Below are positions 8,716-17,492 of a stretch of 64,000 nt of DNA, one piece after another. The stretch covers positions 434,001 to 498,000 of the forward strand of contig NZ_AP023355.1 of the NCBI RefSeq assembly GCF_016865425.1. The letters run 5' to 3'. The notes beneath the pieces were generated by a model, which saw only the letters and a program-made list of their open reading frames with translations, made no database searches and was not told where the DNA came from. Position numbers and translations under genes: made by a program. The DNA comes from Actinocatenispora thailandica. Lineage in GTDB: Bacteria; Actinomycetota; Actinomycetes; Mycobacteriales; Micromonosporaceae. Position 1 is the stretch's first letter; every line of letters begins with the position of its first letter.

Positions 8716-8721
8716 AGCCTA
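8716..8721 (-). promoter_or_regulatory. Candidate -10 box for leaderless methyltransferase message
   Basis: TAGGCT on the minus strand ends 6 nt before the GTG start, placing the expected transcript start at or next to the start codon. No Shine-Dalgarno is present. Confidence 0.5.
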
Positions 8722-8782
8722 CGTCGGTGCACTCGGCCGGCCCCGGGGCTGACGCCGGGCGCGGCCGGTTGGCGGGGTCTGC

Positions 8783-8788
8783 CAGGAT
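8783..8788 (+). promoter_or_regulatory. Candidate -10 box for leaderless acetyltransferase message
   Basis: CAGGAT ends 6 nt before ATG 8795, and no ribosome site is visible between them. The spacing predicts a transcript beginning at the start codon. Confidence 0.45.
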
Positions 8789-8794
8789 GACGCC

Positions 8795-9382
8795 ATGGCT
8801 GTACGGCTCGTCCCGCCCTCCGAGACCCTGACCGCGCCGGGCCTGCTGCTGCGGCGCTGGCGGTCCGCCGACGTGCGCCCGATGGTGCGGGCCGTCCAGG
8901 CGTCCCTGCCGGAGCTGTCGCCCTGGATGCCGTGGGCGGTCGAGGGGTACGGGAACACCGAGGCGCGGGCCTTCCTCGACGACGGCCGGCGGCAGTGGGA
9001 CGAGGGCCGGGCGTTCAACTACGCGATCGTGCGGGGCAGCCGGGACGTGATCGGCGCCACCAGCCTGATGGCCCGGGTCGGGCCGGGCGCGCTGGAGATC
9101 GGGTACTGGGTCGACTCCCGGCACACCGGCCGCGGCGTCGCCCGGCGCGCCGCCGCCGCACTGGCCGCGGCCGGCCTCGCCGTTCCCGGCATCGACCTGA
9201 TCGAGATCCACCACGACCCGGCGAACCTGGCCAGCGCGGCGGTGCCGCGGGCGCTCGGCTTCGAGCGGTCCGACGACATCGTGGACGACGACGGCCGGCC
9301 GACCTCCGTCTGGCGGCTGCCCGCCGCCCGGCTGGCCGACAGCCGCATCCCGGACCTGCTCGACCAGCGCCGCTACCGCTGA
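8795..9382 (+). CDS. GNAT acetyltransferase (RimJ/RimL-like)
   Basis: The 195-residue protein has the GNAT fold of the RimJ/RimL type: an early LTAPGLLLRRWRSADVRPMV, the WMPWAVEGYG segment, the core strand ALEIGYWVDSRHTGRGVARRA carrying the acetyl-CoA pyrophosphate loop (RGVARRAAA, about residues 110-120), and the closing VPRALGFERSD. Such enzymes acetylate protein N-termini or small amines; the substrate is not predictable. It faces the phosphodiesterase gene across a tandem-repeat array. Confidence 0.88.
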   Translation: MAVRLVPPSETLTAPGLLLRRWRSADVRPMVRAVQASLPELSPWMPWAVEGYGNTEARAFLDDGRRQWDEGRAFNYAIVRGSRDVIGATSLMARVGPGALEIGYWVDSRHTGRGVARRAAAALAAAGLAVPGIDLIEIHHDPANLASAAVPRALGFERSDDIVDDDGRPTSVWRLPAARLADSRIPDLLDQRRYR

Positions 9383-9403
9383 CGCCGGCTGCCGTGCCGC
9401 CGG

Positions 9404-9533
9404 CACGGTGCCGCGGGCGACCGGCGCGGACGCCGGTCACGGTGCCGCGGGCGACCGGCGCGGGCGCCGGCCATGGTGCCGAACGCCGCGGCGGCGGCCG
9501 GCCATCGTGCCGGACTCCGCGGCGGCTGCCGGT
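9404..9533. repeat. 34-bp GC-rich tandem repeat in a convergent gap
   Basis: Units beginning cacggtgccgcgggcgaccg recur at 9404 and 9438, and diverged units start at 9472 and 9503 (spacings 34, 34, 31). Each unit contains an internal inverted repeat (ccggcgcggacgccgg), so the array could also form hairpins that end both convergent transcripts. Confidence 0.8.
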
Positions 9534-10719
9534 TCAGCGGGCCGGCACTATTTCGTCCACATAGGACACTCCGGCGACCCGGCTGACGGTGGCGCGGGCG
9601 CCGGGCAACGAGAGCCGCGCGGTGGTCGCCGCCGGCGCCGGACCGCCCGGACGGGCCTCGGTCAGTACCCGGCCGTCGAAGTCCGCCTCGATGCCCAACG
9701 TGGCCGCGATGGTGGGCAGCACGTCGACCAGCCCAGCCGGCGCGGGCAGGTCGACGTCGCTGCGATAGTCCGGACCGGTGACCTGGAGCACGGCGTGCAC
9801 GTCCCGCCGGTAGCCACTGCCGTGGCAGCCGTGGAAGTCCGGCGCATCGGTGGTCGGGCCGGCCTGCGCCGCGTACCAGCCGGGCGCATAGCCGACGATC
9901 AGCTGCGGCGAGCGCGGGCCGGCCGCGCCGATCAGTGACAGCGGGACGGTGTCCGGCAGCCCGCCGGCGCCGAACAGCACCCCGGTCCACGGTTGCCGCC
10001 GCAGCCAGCCCACCAGTCGCTCCGCCACCGGGTCGGCCGGATCGTCGAGCCAGATCGCGGACGTACCGTCGTCGCAGCAGTAGATGCCGCGGTCGAAACC
10101 CGCGGCGGCGAGCTCCGCGGCCAGGTTGATCCGGCCGGTCATCGGTGAGCTGCCGTGGTCGGAGGCGATCCACAGGTTCGTGTCGTCGGCGTGGCCGAGC
10201 GCCTCCAGCGCGTCGACCAGCCAGCCGAGGGCGGTGTCCGCGGCGGCCAGCGCGGCCAGCGACTGCGCCGAACCGGGCCCGTACCGGTGCTGGCTCGCGT
10301 CCGGTTCGGTGAGCCAGAGCACCGCGACGTCCGGCCGGTGCGTGTCCACCAGGTGTGCCAGCGCGTCCACCGCGTAGCGGAACTGCCCCGCGCGGTCGTC
10401 GGACGGCGCGCCGAGCCGGGCGTGCAGCTCGGCCGCCGCCCAGGCCGGTTCGGCGCGCGGCTCGGTGTCCCGGGTGTCGACCCGGATGCCCGGCCCGTCC
10501 TGGTGCGCGGTGGGGTCCAGCAGCAGCGACACGCCGGCGCTGCCGGTGTTCACCACGACGGGTGACGGACGGCAGCTGCGCCCGCGCGGCGGTGAACCGG
10601 CTGCTGCGCCGGCGCACCGAGTGCAGCCAGGGGCACCGGTCCGGGGTGATCACCGCGGGGGAGAGCCCGTCGAACACCACGACCACATCCAGCGCCGCCT
10701 GGCGCGCCGCGTCCCGCAC
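9534..10719 (-). CDS. Alkaline-phosphatase-superfamily phosphodiesterase (NPP-like), apparent frameshift
   Basis: The N-terminal frame from GTG 10719 reads DVVVVFDGLSPAVITPDR, the metal-binding Asp strand of type I phosphodiesterase/nucleotide-pyrophosphatase enzymes, and runs to QLPSVTR, where the nucleophile Thr is expected. The other frame, from about 10556 to 9534, carries the rest: VLWLTEPDASQHRYG, WIASDHGSSPMTG (metal Asp/His) and DFHGCHGSGYRRDVHAVL (metal His). The metal ligands needed for the two-zinc site are therefore present but split. The junction lies at the GGG run at 10560-10562; adding two bases gives LPSVTP-VVVNTG, as in the family, and deleting one would also restore frame. 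Total about 395 residues. A -10-like TACGAT lies 8 nt before the GTG start. Confidence 0.78.
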
Positions 10720-10727
10720 GGCGCCCG

Positions 10728-10733
10728 ATCGTA
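10728..10733 (-). promoter_or_regulatory. Candidate -10 box for leaderless phosphodiesterase message
   Basis: TACGAT on the minus strand ends 8 nt before GTG 10719, with no ribosome site. It supports this GTG as the real start of the phosphodiesterase. Confidence 0.45.
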
Positions 10734-10805
10734 GTGTCCCGGCCGGTTCGCGGGGGCCCCATCGCGGTTCCGGCCGCAGGGTCCGGACGACGGCGGCGGC
10801 GCCGG

Positions 10806-11345
10806 TCAGGCGGGCGCGGTGCGCTGCCGGTAGGTGCGGGTCTTGTTGCGGTTGCCGCAGACCCGCATCGAGCACCAGCGGCGGGACGAGTTGCGGGAGG
10901 CGTCGTAGTAGACCCAGCGGCAGTCGTCCGCCGGGCAGATCTTCATCCGCCGCCAGCTGCCGTCGTGGGCGGCGAGCGCCACCGCGGCGAGCACCTCACC
11001 CAGCACGGCGGTCACGCCGGTACCGGCGGGGGCCGGCACCGCGGCGCCGTCCGGGGCGAACCGCACCGCCAGCGGGATCCGTACCGAGAGGGCGTCGAGT
11101 GCGTCCCGGCTCCGGTGCCCGGCCTGCTCCGGCGGGTCGTGGTGGGTGGCGGTCTCGGCGCGCAGCTCGGCGCGCAGCCGGCGGGCGAGGTCGAGGTCGG
11201 CCTCGTCGGCCGGCGCCGGCCGGTCGTGGTCGGCCAGCCAGCGGCGGAACGTGGCCAGGTCGCGCAGGTCGTCCAGGCCGCTCTCCACGTCGATCGAGTT
11301 CAGGAACGACTCGACGAGCGTCAGCGGTGCCGGCACGTCGGCCAT
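10806..11345 (-). CDS. CGNR zinc-finger regulator (ABATE domain)
   Basis: The 179-residue protein has an N-terminal helical ABATE-type domain (DLRDLATFRRWLADHD, about residues 25-40) and a C-terminal CGNR zinc finger: CPADDCRWVYYDASRNSSRR followed by WCSMRVCGNRNKTRTYRQR. The four cysteines bind zinc, and the basic CGNRNK helix is proposed to bind DNA. Members are stress-linked transcription factors in actinobacteria, with unknown regulons. The gene stands divergent from the acetyltransferase at 11453. Confidence 0.93.
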   Translation of the reverse strand: MADVPAPLTLVESFLNSIDVESGLDDLRDLATFRRWLADHDRPAPADEADLDLARRLRAELRAETATHHDPPEQAGHRSRDALDALSVRIPLAVRFAPDGAAVPAPAGTGVTAVLGEVLAAVALAAHDGSWRRMKICPADDCRWVYYDASRNSSRRWCSMRVCGNRNKTRTYRQRTAPA

Positions 11346-11452
11346 CGCCTACCACCTCCGACACCACTGTACGAGCTTGACCGGTCACTGCCGAGCGGCT
11401 AGTGTCCCCGCGACACCACTGTCTTCGATTCGATGGTGTTTGAGGAGTGATC

Positions 11453-12067
11453 ATGGGCGACGTGCGGTTCCGCGCGCTGAGCGCGGCGACGCTGCCGGAC
11501 CTGGTCACGCTGTTCGCGCCGGACCGGGAGTGCGCCGGCTGCTGGTGCCAGTTCTTCGTGCTGCCCGGCAGCGAGTTCAGCGCCGGCTGGGGCGCGGCGA
11601 ACCGGGCCCGGCTCGCCGCGCAGGTCGAGGCCGAGACCGAACCGCTGGGCCTGCTCGCCTACCGGGACGACCGGCCGGTCGGCTGGTGCGCCACCGGCCC
11701 GCGCAGCCGGTACCGGCGGCTCGCCCGGTCCCCGGTGCTGCGCGGCGTGCCGGACGTCGGCGCCCTGCTCGTCCCGTGCTTCTTCGTCGCCGCCGACGCC
11801 CGCGGCGACGGTGTCGTCGACGCGCTGCTGGCCGAGGTGCTCGCGCGGGCCGGCGACCGGCCGGTGGAGGGCATCCCGCGGGCCGCCGCCGACCGGCTGC
11901 GCCCGGCCGACGCCTACCTCGGTACCGAAAGCCTGTTCGCGCGGCACGGTTTCACCGTCCTCGCCCGCCCGCTCCCGACCCGGGTGGTGATGCGCCGCGC
12001 CACCCGGGCGCCCACCAGGGTTCCCGGCGCCACCCGGGCGCCCGCCCGGGTTCCCCGCGCTACCTGA
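11453..12067 (+). CDS. GNAT-like acetyltransferase with repeat-encoded tail
   Basis: About 204 residues. The core carries GNAT-like features: LPDLVTLFAPDRECAGCWCQ at the start, LGLLAYRDDRPVGWCATGPR (strand pair before acetyl-CoA loop), PCFFVAADARGDGVVDALLA (acetyl-CoA loop region) and YLGTESLFARHGFTVLAR. It resembles small actinobacterial acetyltransferases with an early ECxxCWC cluster; the target is unknown. ATG 11453 follows GAGGAG; a preceding in-frame ATG at 11447 is possible. The last about 22 residues (ATRAPTRVPGATRAPARVPR) come from a 30-bp tandem repeat in which the stop codon arose, so the natural C-terminus may be shorter. Confidence 0.75.
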   Translation: MGDVRFRALSAATLPDLVTLFAPDRECAGCWCQFFVLPGSEFSAGWGAANRARLAAQVEAETEPLGLLAYRDDRPVGWCATGPRSRYRRLARSPVLRGVPDVGALLVPCFFVAADARGDGVVDALLAEVLARAGDRPVEGIPRAAADRLRPADAYLGTESLFARHGFTVLARPLPTRVVMRRATRAPTRVPGATRAPARVPRAT

Positions 12068-12150
12068 GCGCCCGCCCGGGTTCCCCGCGCCACCTGAGCG
12101 CCCGCCCGGGTTCCCGGCGCCACCCGGGCGCCCGTTACGGCTCCGCCAGC
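12001..12150. repeat. 30-bp GC-rich tandem repeat, five copies
   Basis: Units start exactly at 12001, 12031, 12061, 12091 and 12121 (consensus cacctgagcgcccgcccggg followed by ttccccgcgc); the last copy is decayed. The first two copies extend the acetyltransferase reading frame and the third supplies its stop. The rest of the gap up to 12305 shows nothing clear. Confidence 0.92.
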
Positions 12151-12305
12151 GAGCCGGGCGCCGCCCGGGTCCCCCACGCCAGCCCGCTACGGCTTCGCCA
12201 GCCACCTGGGTGCCCGCCACCGGAGCGCCGCGCCGGGCGGGCCCGCCGGTACCGGGAAATGGCACAGTCGTCGCGGCCGGGGCGCTCGGGGGCGGCCGGG
12301 CTCCG

Positions 12306-12311
12306 TAGTAT
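12306..12311 (+). promoter_or_regulatory. Candidate -10 box for leaderless ABC transporter message
   Basis: TAGTAT ends 8 nt upstream of GTG 12320. There is no Shine-Dalgarno, so the transcript probably begins near the start codon. Confidence 0.5.
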
Positions 12312-12319
12312 CGGCACTC

Positions 12320-13009
12320 GTGGCCACACCTGCCCTGCTGGAGCTGTCCGGCGTCAGCCGCACGTACGGCGAGCGCGAGGCACTCGCCCCCATCGACCTG
12401 AAGCTGCACGCACGCCGCTGCGTCGTCCTGCTCGGTGCCAACGGCTCCGGCAAGAGCACGCTGCTGCGCATCGCGTGCGGCCGGGACACCCCGACCGCCG
12501 GTACCGTCCGGCTCGGCGGCTCGGCGCTGACCGAGGAGGACGTCCGGGTCCGCACCCAGATCGGGGTGGTCGGCGACCAGGTCGGCTACTACCCCGACCT
12601 GACCGTCGCCGAGCACCTGCACCTCGTCGCGGTCGCGCACGGCGCTGGTGACGAGGCCGACGAGCTGGTCGCCGGCGCGCTCGTCGACTGCCGGCTGGAC
12701 GAACACGCCGACGCGCTGCCCGGCTCGCTGTCGTCCGGCCAGACCCAGGCGCTGCTGCTCGCCTCGGTCCTGGTCCGGCCGCGCCGGCTGCTCGTCCTCG
12801 ACGAGCCGGAGCAGCGACTCGACCCGGCCGCCCGGGACTGGCTGGCCGGCGTGCTCGCCGCCGAGAAGCAGGCGGGCACGGCGCTGCTGATCGCCACCCA
12901 CCACACCGACCTCGCCGCCGCGGTCGCCGACCGGGTGATCGTGTTGCGCGAGGGCGAGGTCGTCGCGGACGGCAAACCGGACAAGGTGCTTTCCGGTGAC
13001 ATCGCCTGA
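12320..13009 (+). CDS. ABC transporter ATP-binding protein
   Basis: A 229-residue nucleotide-binding domain with Walker A LLGANGSGKSTLLR (about residues 37-50), a signature SLSSGQTQALLLA (about 137), Walker B RRLLVLDEPEQRLD (about 155) and the switch His in ATHHTDLA (about 196). The signature departs from LSGGQ, having LSSGQ. It pairs with the membrane protein whose start overlaps its last 14 bases, suggesting translational coupling and an exporter of unknown substrate. Confidence 0.93.
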   Translation: MATPALLELSGVSRTYGEREALAPIDLKLHARRCVVLLGANGSGKSTLLRIACGRDTPTAGTVRLGGSALTEEDVRVRTQIGVVGDQVGYYPDLTVAEHLHLVAVAHGAGDEADELVAGALVDCRLDEHADALPGSLSSGQTQALLLASVLVRPRRLLVLDEPEQRLDPAARDWLAGVLAAEKQAGTALLIATHHTDLAAAVADRVIVLREGEVVADGKPDKVLSGDIA

Positions 13010-14789
13010 GCCCGAGATCCCGGAGCTGGTCACGCCGCGGCCCGAGCCGGTCGACGACCTGCCCGCCGGTACCGTCCGGGCGCGCACCCGCGGCACCCTC
13101 GCGGCGCTGCGCCGGCTGCGCGCCGAACACCGGCGGGAGGCTGCCGGCAACGCCGCCTTCGCCGCGTACGCCGTGGTCATCGGCCTGCTCGTGTACGGCG
13201 GTGCGCTGCTGCCGTGGCTGCGCCGGCTGTCCAGCGGGGAGCAGCACACCACCGACGCCGCACAACTCGCCGCCGCCGCGCCGCCGGCCCTGGTCGCCCT
13301 GGTACTGCTGGGCATGCTCGCGGTCGCCCGGGACGCGCTGTGGCGTGGCCCCGTCACGCTGCCGGTACCGGCGGCGAGCTGGCTGCTGCCGATGCCGATC
13401 GACCGCGGCCGGCTGCTGCGGCCCCGGCTGCGGATGCAGCTGATCCTCGGCGTGGTGCTCGGTGCCGTGTTCGGTGCCGCGATCGCGATCACGCTGGTCA
13501 CCGGCGGTCTCGCCAGCGGCAGCTTCTGGCCGCTGCTCGGCGCCGGCGCCGGCTCGTTCGCCGCGGTCGGGCTGCTGTCCGTGGGGCTCGGCGCGCTGAT
13601 CGAGCGGTACCGCACCGCCGACCGGATCACCCGGATCCTCTCCCCGATCGCGGTCGTGGCCGCGCTCGCGCTGGCGGTGCAGAGCGCGCTCGGCTGGTAC
13701 GGCCACACCGCCACCTCCCTGGTGCGGGCCGAGACCTGGTCCGGCCCGTGGGGCTGGGCCATCCAGCCACTGCTCGCCGTGACCGCCGGCCCGCAGCCCA
13801 CCGGTACCGGCTCCCGGACCGCGGGTGCGGCGATCGGCGCGGTGACCACGCCGGCGCATCCGGGCACCCTGGACGCGCCGGGCTGGCCGGTCGCGCTGCT
13901 GCTGCTGGTCGCGTTGGCGCTGCTGGCGACGGTGTGCGCGATGCTGATCGCGGCCGGCATGCCGGCCCGCACGATCCGCCGCCGGGCCCGCTCGGTCGCC
14001 GGCTTCACCGTCGGCCTGACCACGATGAACCCCCGTGCCGCCGCCCTGGAGGTACGCGAGGCGCGCGGTCGGCCGATGCGCGCGTTGCGGCTGCCCCGGC
14101 CGCACCGGGCCGAGCTGATCATCGCCTGGCGGGACGCGACCGCGCTGGTCCGGGCGCCGTCCCGGCTGGCCTGGGCGATCCTGCTGACCGCCGTCGGCTT
14201 CCTGCTGATGGCGCTCTCGCTCGGCGCCGGCAACCTCTACCTGTCGCTGGCTCTGCTGGCCGCCGGGCTGGTCGCCGGCTACCTGGCCGCCGCGCAGCTG
14301 ACCGAACCGGCCCGGCTCGACGCGGACGACCCGCGCCGCGCCGGCGGCCTGCCGTACTCGTTCGACCACCTGGCCACCCGGCACGCGGTGGTACCGCTGG
14401 TCGTCGCCGGCGTGCTCGCCGAGATCGGCGCCGTGGTCGCGGTGGTGCTCACCGGCTCGGTGGTCGCCCTGCTGGTACCGGTCGTGTCGGTACCGGCGCT
14501 GGTCGCCGCGGCGCTGGTCTCCGCGTACCGCGGTCCGGTGCCGGCGGCGGCGATGACCGGCGCGGACACCCCGGTGGGCAACATCGGCATGGTCACCGTC
14601 GTCGGCTGGTACGCGGCGGGTCCGCTCGTCGCGATCGTGCTGTTGCTGCCGCCGATGCACCTCATCCTCGGCCGCCCGACCGGCTCGTCGGCGATCGAGT
14701 ACGTGCTGTGGGGTCTGCTGGTGGCCGCGATCCTGCTGTGGTGGTCGGTGCGCCGGGCCAAGGCCCGCGCCGCCGACAGCCACCCGTAG
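12996..14789 (+). CDS. DUF6297-like ABC-associated membrane protein
   Basis: A 597-residue polytopic protein with an N-terminal cytoplasmic stretch followed by about ten to twelve hydrophobic segments (for example FAAYAVVIGLLVYGGALLPW, LILGVVLGAVFGAAIAITLV, LAWAILLTAVGFLLMALSL). It resembles the DUF6297 permease partners found beside single ABC ATPases in actinobacteria. It is translated from GTG 12996, overlapping the ATPase gene, and is likely its channel-forming subunit. Cargo unknown. It ends in a large bidirectional hairpin. Confidence 0.8.
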   Translation: MTSPEPEIPELVTPRPEPVDDLPAGTVRARTRGTLAALRRLRAEHRREAAGNAAFAAYAVVIGLLVYGGALLPWLRRLSSGEQHTTDAAQLAAAAPPALVALVLLGMLAVARDALWRGPVTLPVPAASWLLPMPIDRGRLLRPRLRMQLILGVVLGAVFGAAIAITLVTGGLASGSFWPLLGAGAGSFAAVGLLSVGLGALIERYRTADRITRILSPIAVVAALALAVQSALGWYGHTATSLVRAETWSGPWGWAIQPLLAVTAGPQPTGTGSRTAGAAIGAVTTPAHPGTLDAPGWPVALLLLVALALLATVCAMLIAAGMPARTIRRRARSVAGFTVGLTTMNPRAAALEVREARGRPMRALRLPRPHRAELIIAWRDATALVRAPSRLAWAILLTAVGFLLMALSLGAGNLYLSLALLAAGLVAGYLAAAQLTEPARLDADDPRRAGGLPYSFDHLATRHAVVPLVVAGVLAEIGAVVAVVLTGSVVALLVPVVSVPALVAAALVSAYRGPVPAAAMTGADTPVGNIGMVTVVGWYAAGPLVAIVLLLPPMHLILGRPTGSSAIEYVLWGLLVAAILLWWSVRRAKARAADSHP

Positions 14790-14790
14790 C

Positions 14791-14845
14791 GCGCCGCCGT
14801 CGCCGACCGGTCCCGCGCCGACGGTGCCGGTCGGCGCGGCGGCGC
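14791..14845. terminator. Bidirectional hairpin between convergent genes
   Basis: Left arm 14791-14810 and right arm 14827-14845 are complementary over 19 bp with one bulged base. It lies between the converging permease and DsbA-like genes and can end both transcripts. There is no T-tract on either side. Confidence 0.65.
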
Positions 14846-14853
14846 CGCGGTGC

Positions 14854-15561
14854 TCAGCGGGTCGCGGTGGTGACGATCTCGTCGTACACGGTCGGGTCGT
14901 ACGAGAGGATCACCGGGAAGCCGGTCTCCGGCTCCGGGCCGGTCCAGCGAACCTCGACGCCCGGGTTGTGCCATTCCGAGCCGTCCGGCAGGAACACGTG
15001 CGGGCTGCCGTGCACCGCGCGGTCCTTCGCGTTGCGCCACTGCGTCATCACCTCGGCCCGGCCGGCGCCCAGCGCGAGCGCCTTCTTCAACGCCTCCGCG
15101 TTGACCCGCTCGCACTCCGCCGCCACCGCGAGGATCTCCGGCAACAGCGAGATGCACCGGCTCTGCCCGAACATCGCGTACCGCAGCGCGGCGTCCAGCT
15201 CGTCGCTCGCCGCGAGGCCGCCCACGTCCGGCCGCTTCGCCGCCTGCACCGCCTCCATCGGCAGCAGCGTGGACACCGGCCACTCGTCCGCCCGGCCCTG
15301 CCACTGCTGCCAGGCGAGCGTCTCGTCCAGCCCGCCGATCACCGGTACCTCGGCGTCCAGCCGGCGTTTCGGGGTCGGCGTGCCGCGCAGCAACTCCAGC
15401 GGGTAGGCGCGCAGGTCGATCCGGACCCGCTTGAGGCCCAGGCGGTGCCGGGCGCGGCGCAGCCCGTGCAGCGCCAGCCCGGCCCACGGGCACCCGATGT
15501 CCGAGTAGACGGTCAACACCCCGGGTTCGGGACTGAACTCGGGTTCCTTCGGTCGCGGCAC
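14854..15561 (-). CDS. DsbA-family protein, Rv2466c-type (mycothiol-dependent reductase-like)
   Basis: The predicted 235-residue thioredoxin-fold protein starts TVYSDIGCPWAGLALHGLRR, the active-site helix of the DsbA/Rv2466c group, with an alpha-helical insert (residues about 95-170) and the closing cis-Pro region SPHVFLPDGSEWHNPGVEV. Rv2466c reduces substrates with mycothiol using CPWC; here the motif is CPWA, so the second cysteine is missing and a one-cysteine mechanism would be needed. GTG 15561 is chosen because AGGAGG lies 4-5 bases before it; a longer frame upstream looks non-coding. Confidence 0.85.
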   Translation of the reverse strand: MPRPKEPEFSPEPGVLTVYSDIGCPWAGLALHGLRRARHRLGLKRVRIDLRAYPLELLRGTPTPKRRLDAEVPVIGGLDETLAWQQWQGRADEWPVSTLLPMEAVQAAKRPDVGGLAASDELDAALRYAMFGQSRCISLLPEILAVAAECERVNAEALKKALALGAGRAEVMTQWRNAKDRAVHGSPHVFLPDGSEWHNPGVEVRWTGPEPETGFPVILSYDPTVYDEIVTTATR

Positions 15562-15824
15562 CTGTCCTCCTGGGCATGGGGCTGCCTGGTCCGGTGGACG
15601 GGCCCGGGCCGTCGCGGTACGCCGGCCGGAACCGTACTGGTCACAGCACAGCATGACCCAGACCGCGGACCGGGACCGCCCCCACCCGGCGTGCCGGCGC
15701 GTTCGAGCGGGTCCCGCGGTGCCGATCGCGCCCCATCCGTGATCGAGGCGGTGTGACCTGGAGCACTATTTGAGGCACAATCGAGGCGGCAGGCGTGCAC
15801 CGGTACCCGGATCGGAGGTGCCCG

Positions 15825-16289
15825 ATGGAGCGGATCCCACCGTTCGTCGTGGTCGGCATCGACGGCGAGGAGTCGTCGATCGCCGCGCTGCGCTGGGCGG
15901 TCCCGGAGGCGTGGGCACACCGCGCCCGTGTCCTCGCGGTACACGCCTACAGCGAGCCGGTCGTGGGTGACGCGACGATGCTGCCGCCGGACACGTTCGC
16001 GCACGCCGAGGAGGTGCAGCGCTCCGCCCAGGAATGGCGCGACACGGCACTCGCCGCGCTGCCGGAGTACCCGGAGGCCGAGGTCGAGGTGCAGGTTCGG
16101 CTCGGCCCGGCCGGCCCGGTGCTCACCGAGGCCGCGTGCGGTGCGCTGCTGCTGGTCGTCGGCAGCCACGGCCGACACCCGCTGCACCGGCTGGTGTACG
16201 GGTCGGTCAGCCGTTACTGCCTGGGCCACGCGCGGTGCCCGGTGGTCGCCGTCCCGTTCCACCGCGACCGCGTCGACGCCGTCAACTGA
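15825..16289 (+). CDS. Universal stress protein (UspA family)
   Basis: The 154-residue protein has the Usp fold: the strand FVVVGIDGEESSIAALRWAV (residues 6-25) and the ATP-binding signature in LLLVVGSHGRHPLHRLVYG (about 108-126), followed by SVSRYCLGHARCPVVAVP. The G-x2-G-x9-G(S/T) pattern is present as GSHGRHPLHRLVYGS, so ATP binding is likely. ATG 15825 is preceded by GGAGGT at seven bases; an upstream start at 15795 is less likely. The 15562-15824 divergent gap toward the DsbA-like gene shows no clear operator. Confidence 0.93.
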   Translation: MERIPPFVVVGIDGEESSIAALRWAVPEAWAHRARVLAVHAYSEPVVGDATMLPPDTFAHAEEVQRSAQEWRDTALAALPEYPEAEVEVQVRLGPAGPVLTEAACGALLLVVGSHGRHPLHRLVYGSVSRYCLGHARCPVVAVPFHRDRVDAVN

Positions 16290-16346
16290 GCCGGCGACGG
16301 CCCCGCCGGGTGGCGGTCACCGTCCGGCCCTGCCTGACGGTCGAGG

Positions 16347-17390
16347 TCAGGTGGTGCGCGGGGCGAGTCGGCGGGTCTCCCCGATCGCCAGGTCCCACAG
16401 CCGGTCGCGCGGCAGTCCCGTCGCCGACCAGGCCGCGCGCACCAACTCCAGCGGCTCCAGCACCGGCTCCTTGGTCATCGCGAAGGTGCCCCAGTGCATC
16501 GTCGCCATCCGGTCGGCGGCCAGATCCCCGAACGCCCGGACCGCCTCGGCGGGGTCCAGGTGCACGGCGCGCATGAACCAGCGAGGGTGGTACGCCCCGA
16601 TCGGCAGGAGTGCCAGGTCGATCCGCGGGTAGCGCTGCGCGATCGCGGTGAAGAAGTCGCCGTAGCCGGTGTCGCCGGCGAAGTAGATCCGCGGACCGTG
16701 GTCCGCGGCGCCGAGCAGCCAGCCGCCCCACAGGCTGCGACAGGTGTCGGCCGGGCCGCGCCGGCTCCAGTGCTGCGCCGGGACGAGGTCGAACCGCACG
16801 TCGTGCAGCCGCGCGGACTCCCACCAGTCGAGTTCGGTGACCCGGCGGAAGCCGCGCCGGCGGAACCACTCGCCCAGCCCGGCGGGAACGAACACCGCGG
16901 TATCGCGGGGCAGCCGGCGGATCGTCGGTGCGTCCAGGTGGTCGTAGTGGTTGTGGCTGATCACCACCGCGTCGACCGGCGTGACCTCGGTCAGCGCCAC
17001 CCCGGGCGGGACGAACCGGGGTCGCACCCCGGGGATCCGGCGCGACCACACCGGGTCGGTGAGCACCCGCAGCCCGCCGATGTCCAGCACGTACGTGGCG
17101 TGGCCGACCCAGGTCACCGCGGTGGTGTCGGCCCGCAACGCCGGCAGGCCGTCGCGCCGGATCGGGATCCGGTCCACGTCACCGACCGACGCGAGCGGCC
17201 GGCTCGCCCGTACCAGCCGGGCGAGTTGCGGCAGCCCGGGCAGCGGGGCAGCCAGTCGGTCGGCGAACGACTGCGGCCAGCGTCGCGGCGGGCCGCCGAC
17301 CGGTACGTCGGTCGACCTCGCGGCGATGGCTGCCGCCGCGGGGCCTTCGGGGCGATCCGAGCGGCGCGCGGTGCGTGTCCTGTCGATCAC
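16347..17390 (-). CDS. Metallo-beta-lactamase-fold hydrolase (NAPE-PLD/UlaG-like)
   Basis: The protein (about 347 residues from GTG 17390) carries the metal site VVISHNHYDHLDAPTI, further metal ligands in PAQHWSRRG and YFAGDTGYGDF, and the late MHWGTFAMTKEPVLEPLE. This order (SHNHYDHLD, AQHWS, GDTGY, HWGTF) is that of MBL-fold hydrolases related to NAPE-hydrolysing phospholipase D and UlaG. Many actinobacterial copies are annotated as phospholipid or lactone hydrolases without proof. GTG 17390 is immediately preceded by GGGAGG, rather close, so the start may lie further downstream. Confidence 0.87.
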   Translation of the reverse strand: MIDRTRTARRSDRPEGPAAAAIAARSTDVPVGGPPRRWPQSFADRLAAPLPGLPQLARLVRASRPLASVGDVDRIPIRRDGLPALRADTTAVTWVGHATYVLDIGGLRVLTDPVWSRRIPGVRPRFVPPGVALTEVTPVDAVVISHNHYDHLDAPTIRRLPRDTAVFVPAGLGEWFRRRGFRRVTELDWWESARLHDVRFDLVPAQHWSRRGPADTCRSLWGGWLLGAADHGPRIYFAGDTGYGDFFTAIAQRYPRIDLALLPIGAYHPRWFMRAVHLDPAEAVRAFGDLAADRMATMHWGTFAMTKEPVLEPLELVRAAWSATGLPRDRLWDLAIGETRRLAPRTT

Positions 17391-17492
17391 CCTCCCAGTC
17401 TGTCGGCGGATCGGGCCGGCCGGGCCGGATACGCTGGCTACCGGTGGCTTTCCCGCCGGCGGTGGCCGGCGCACGCGGACAGGAGTCGGGCA

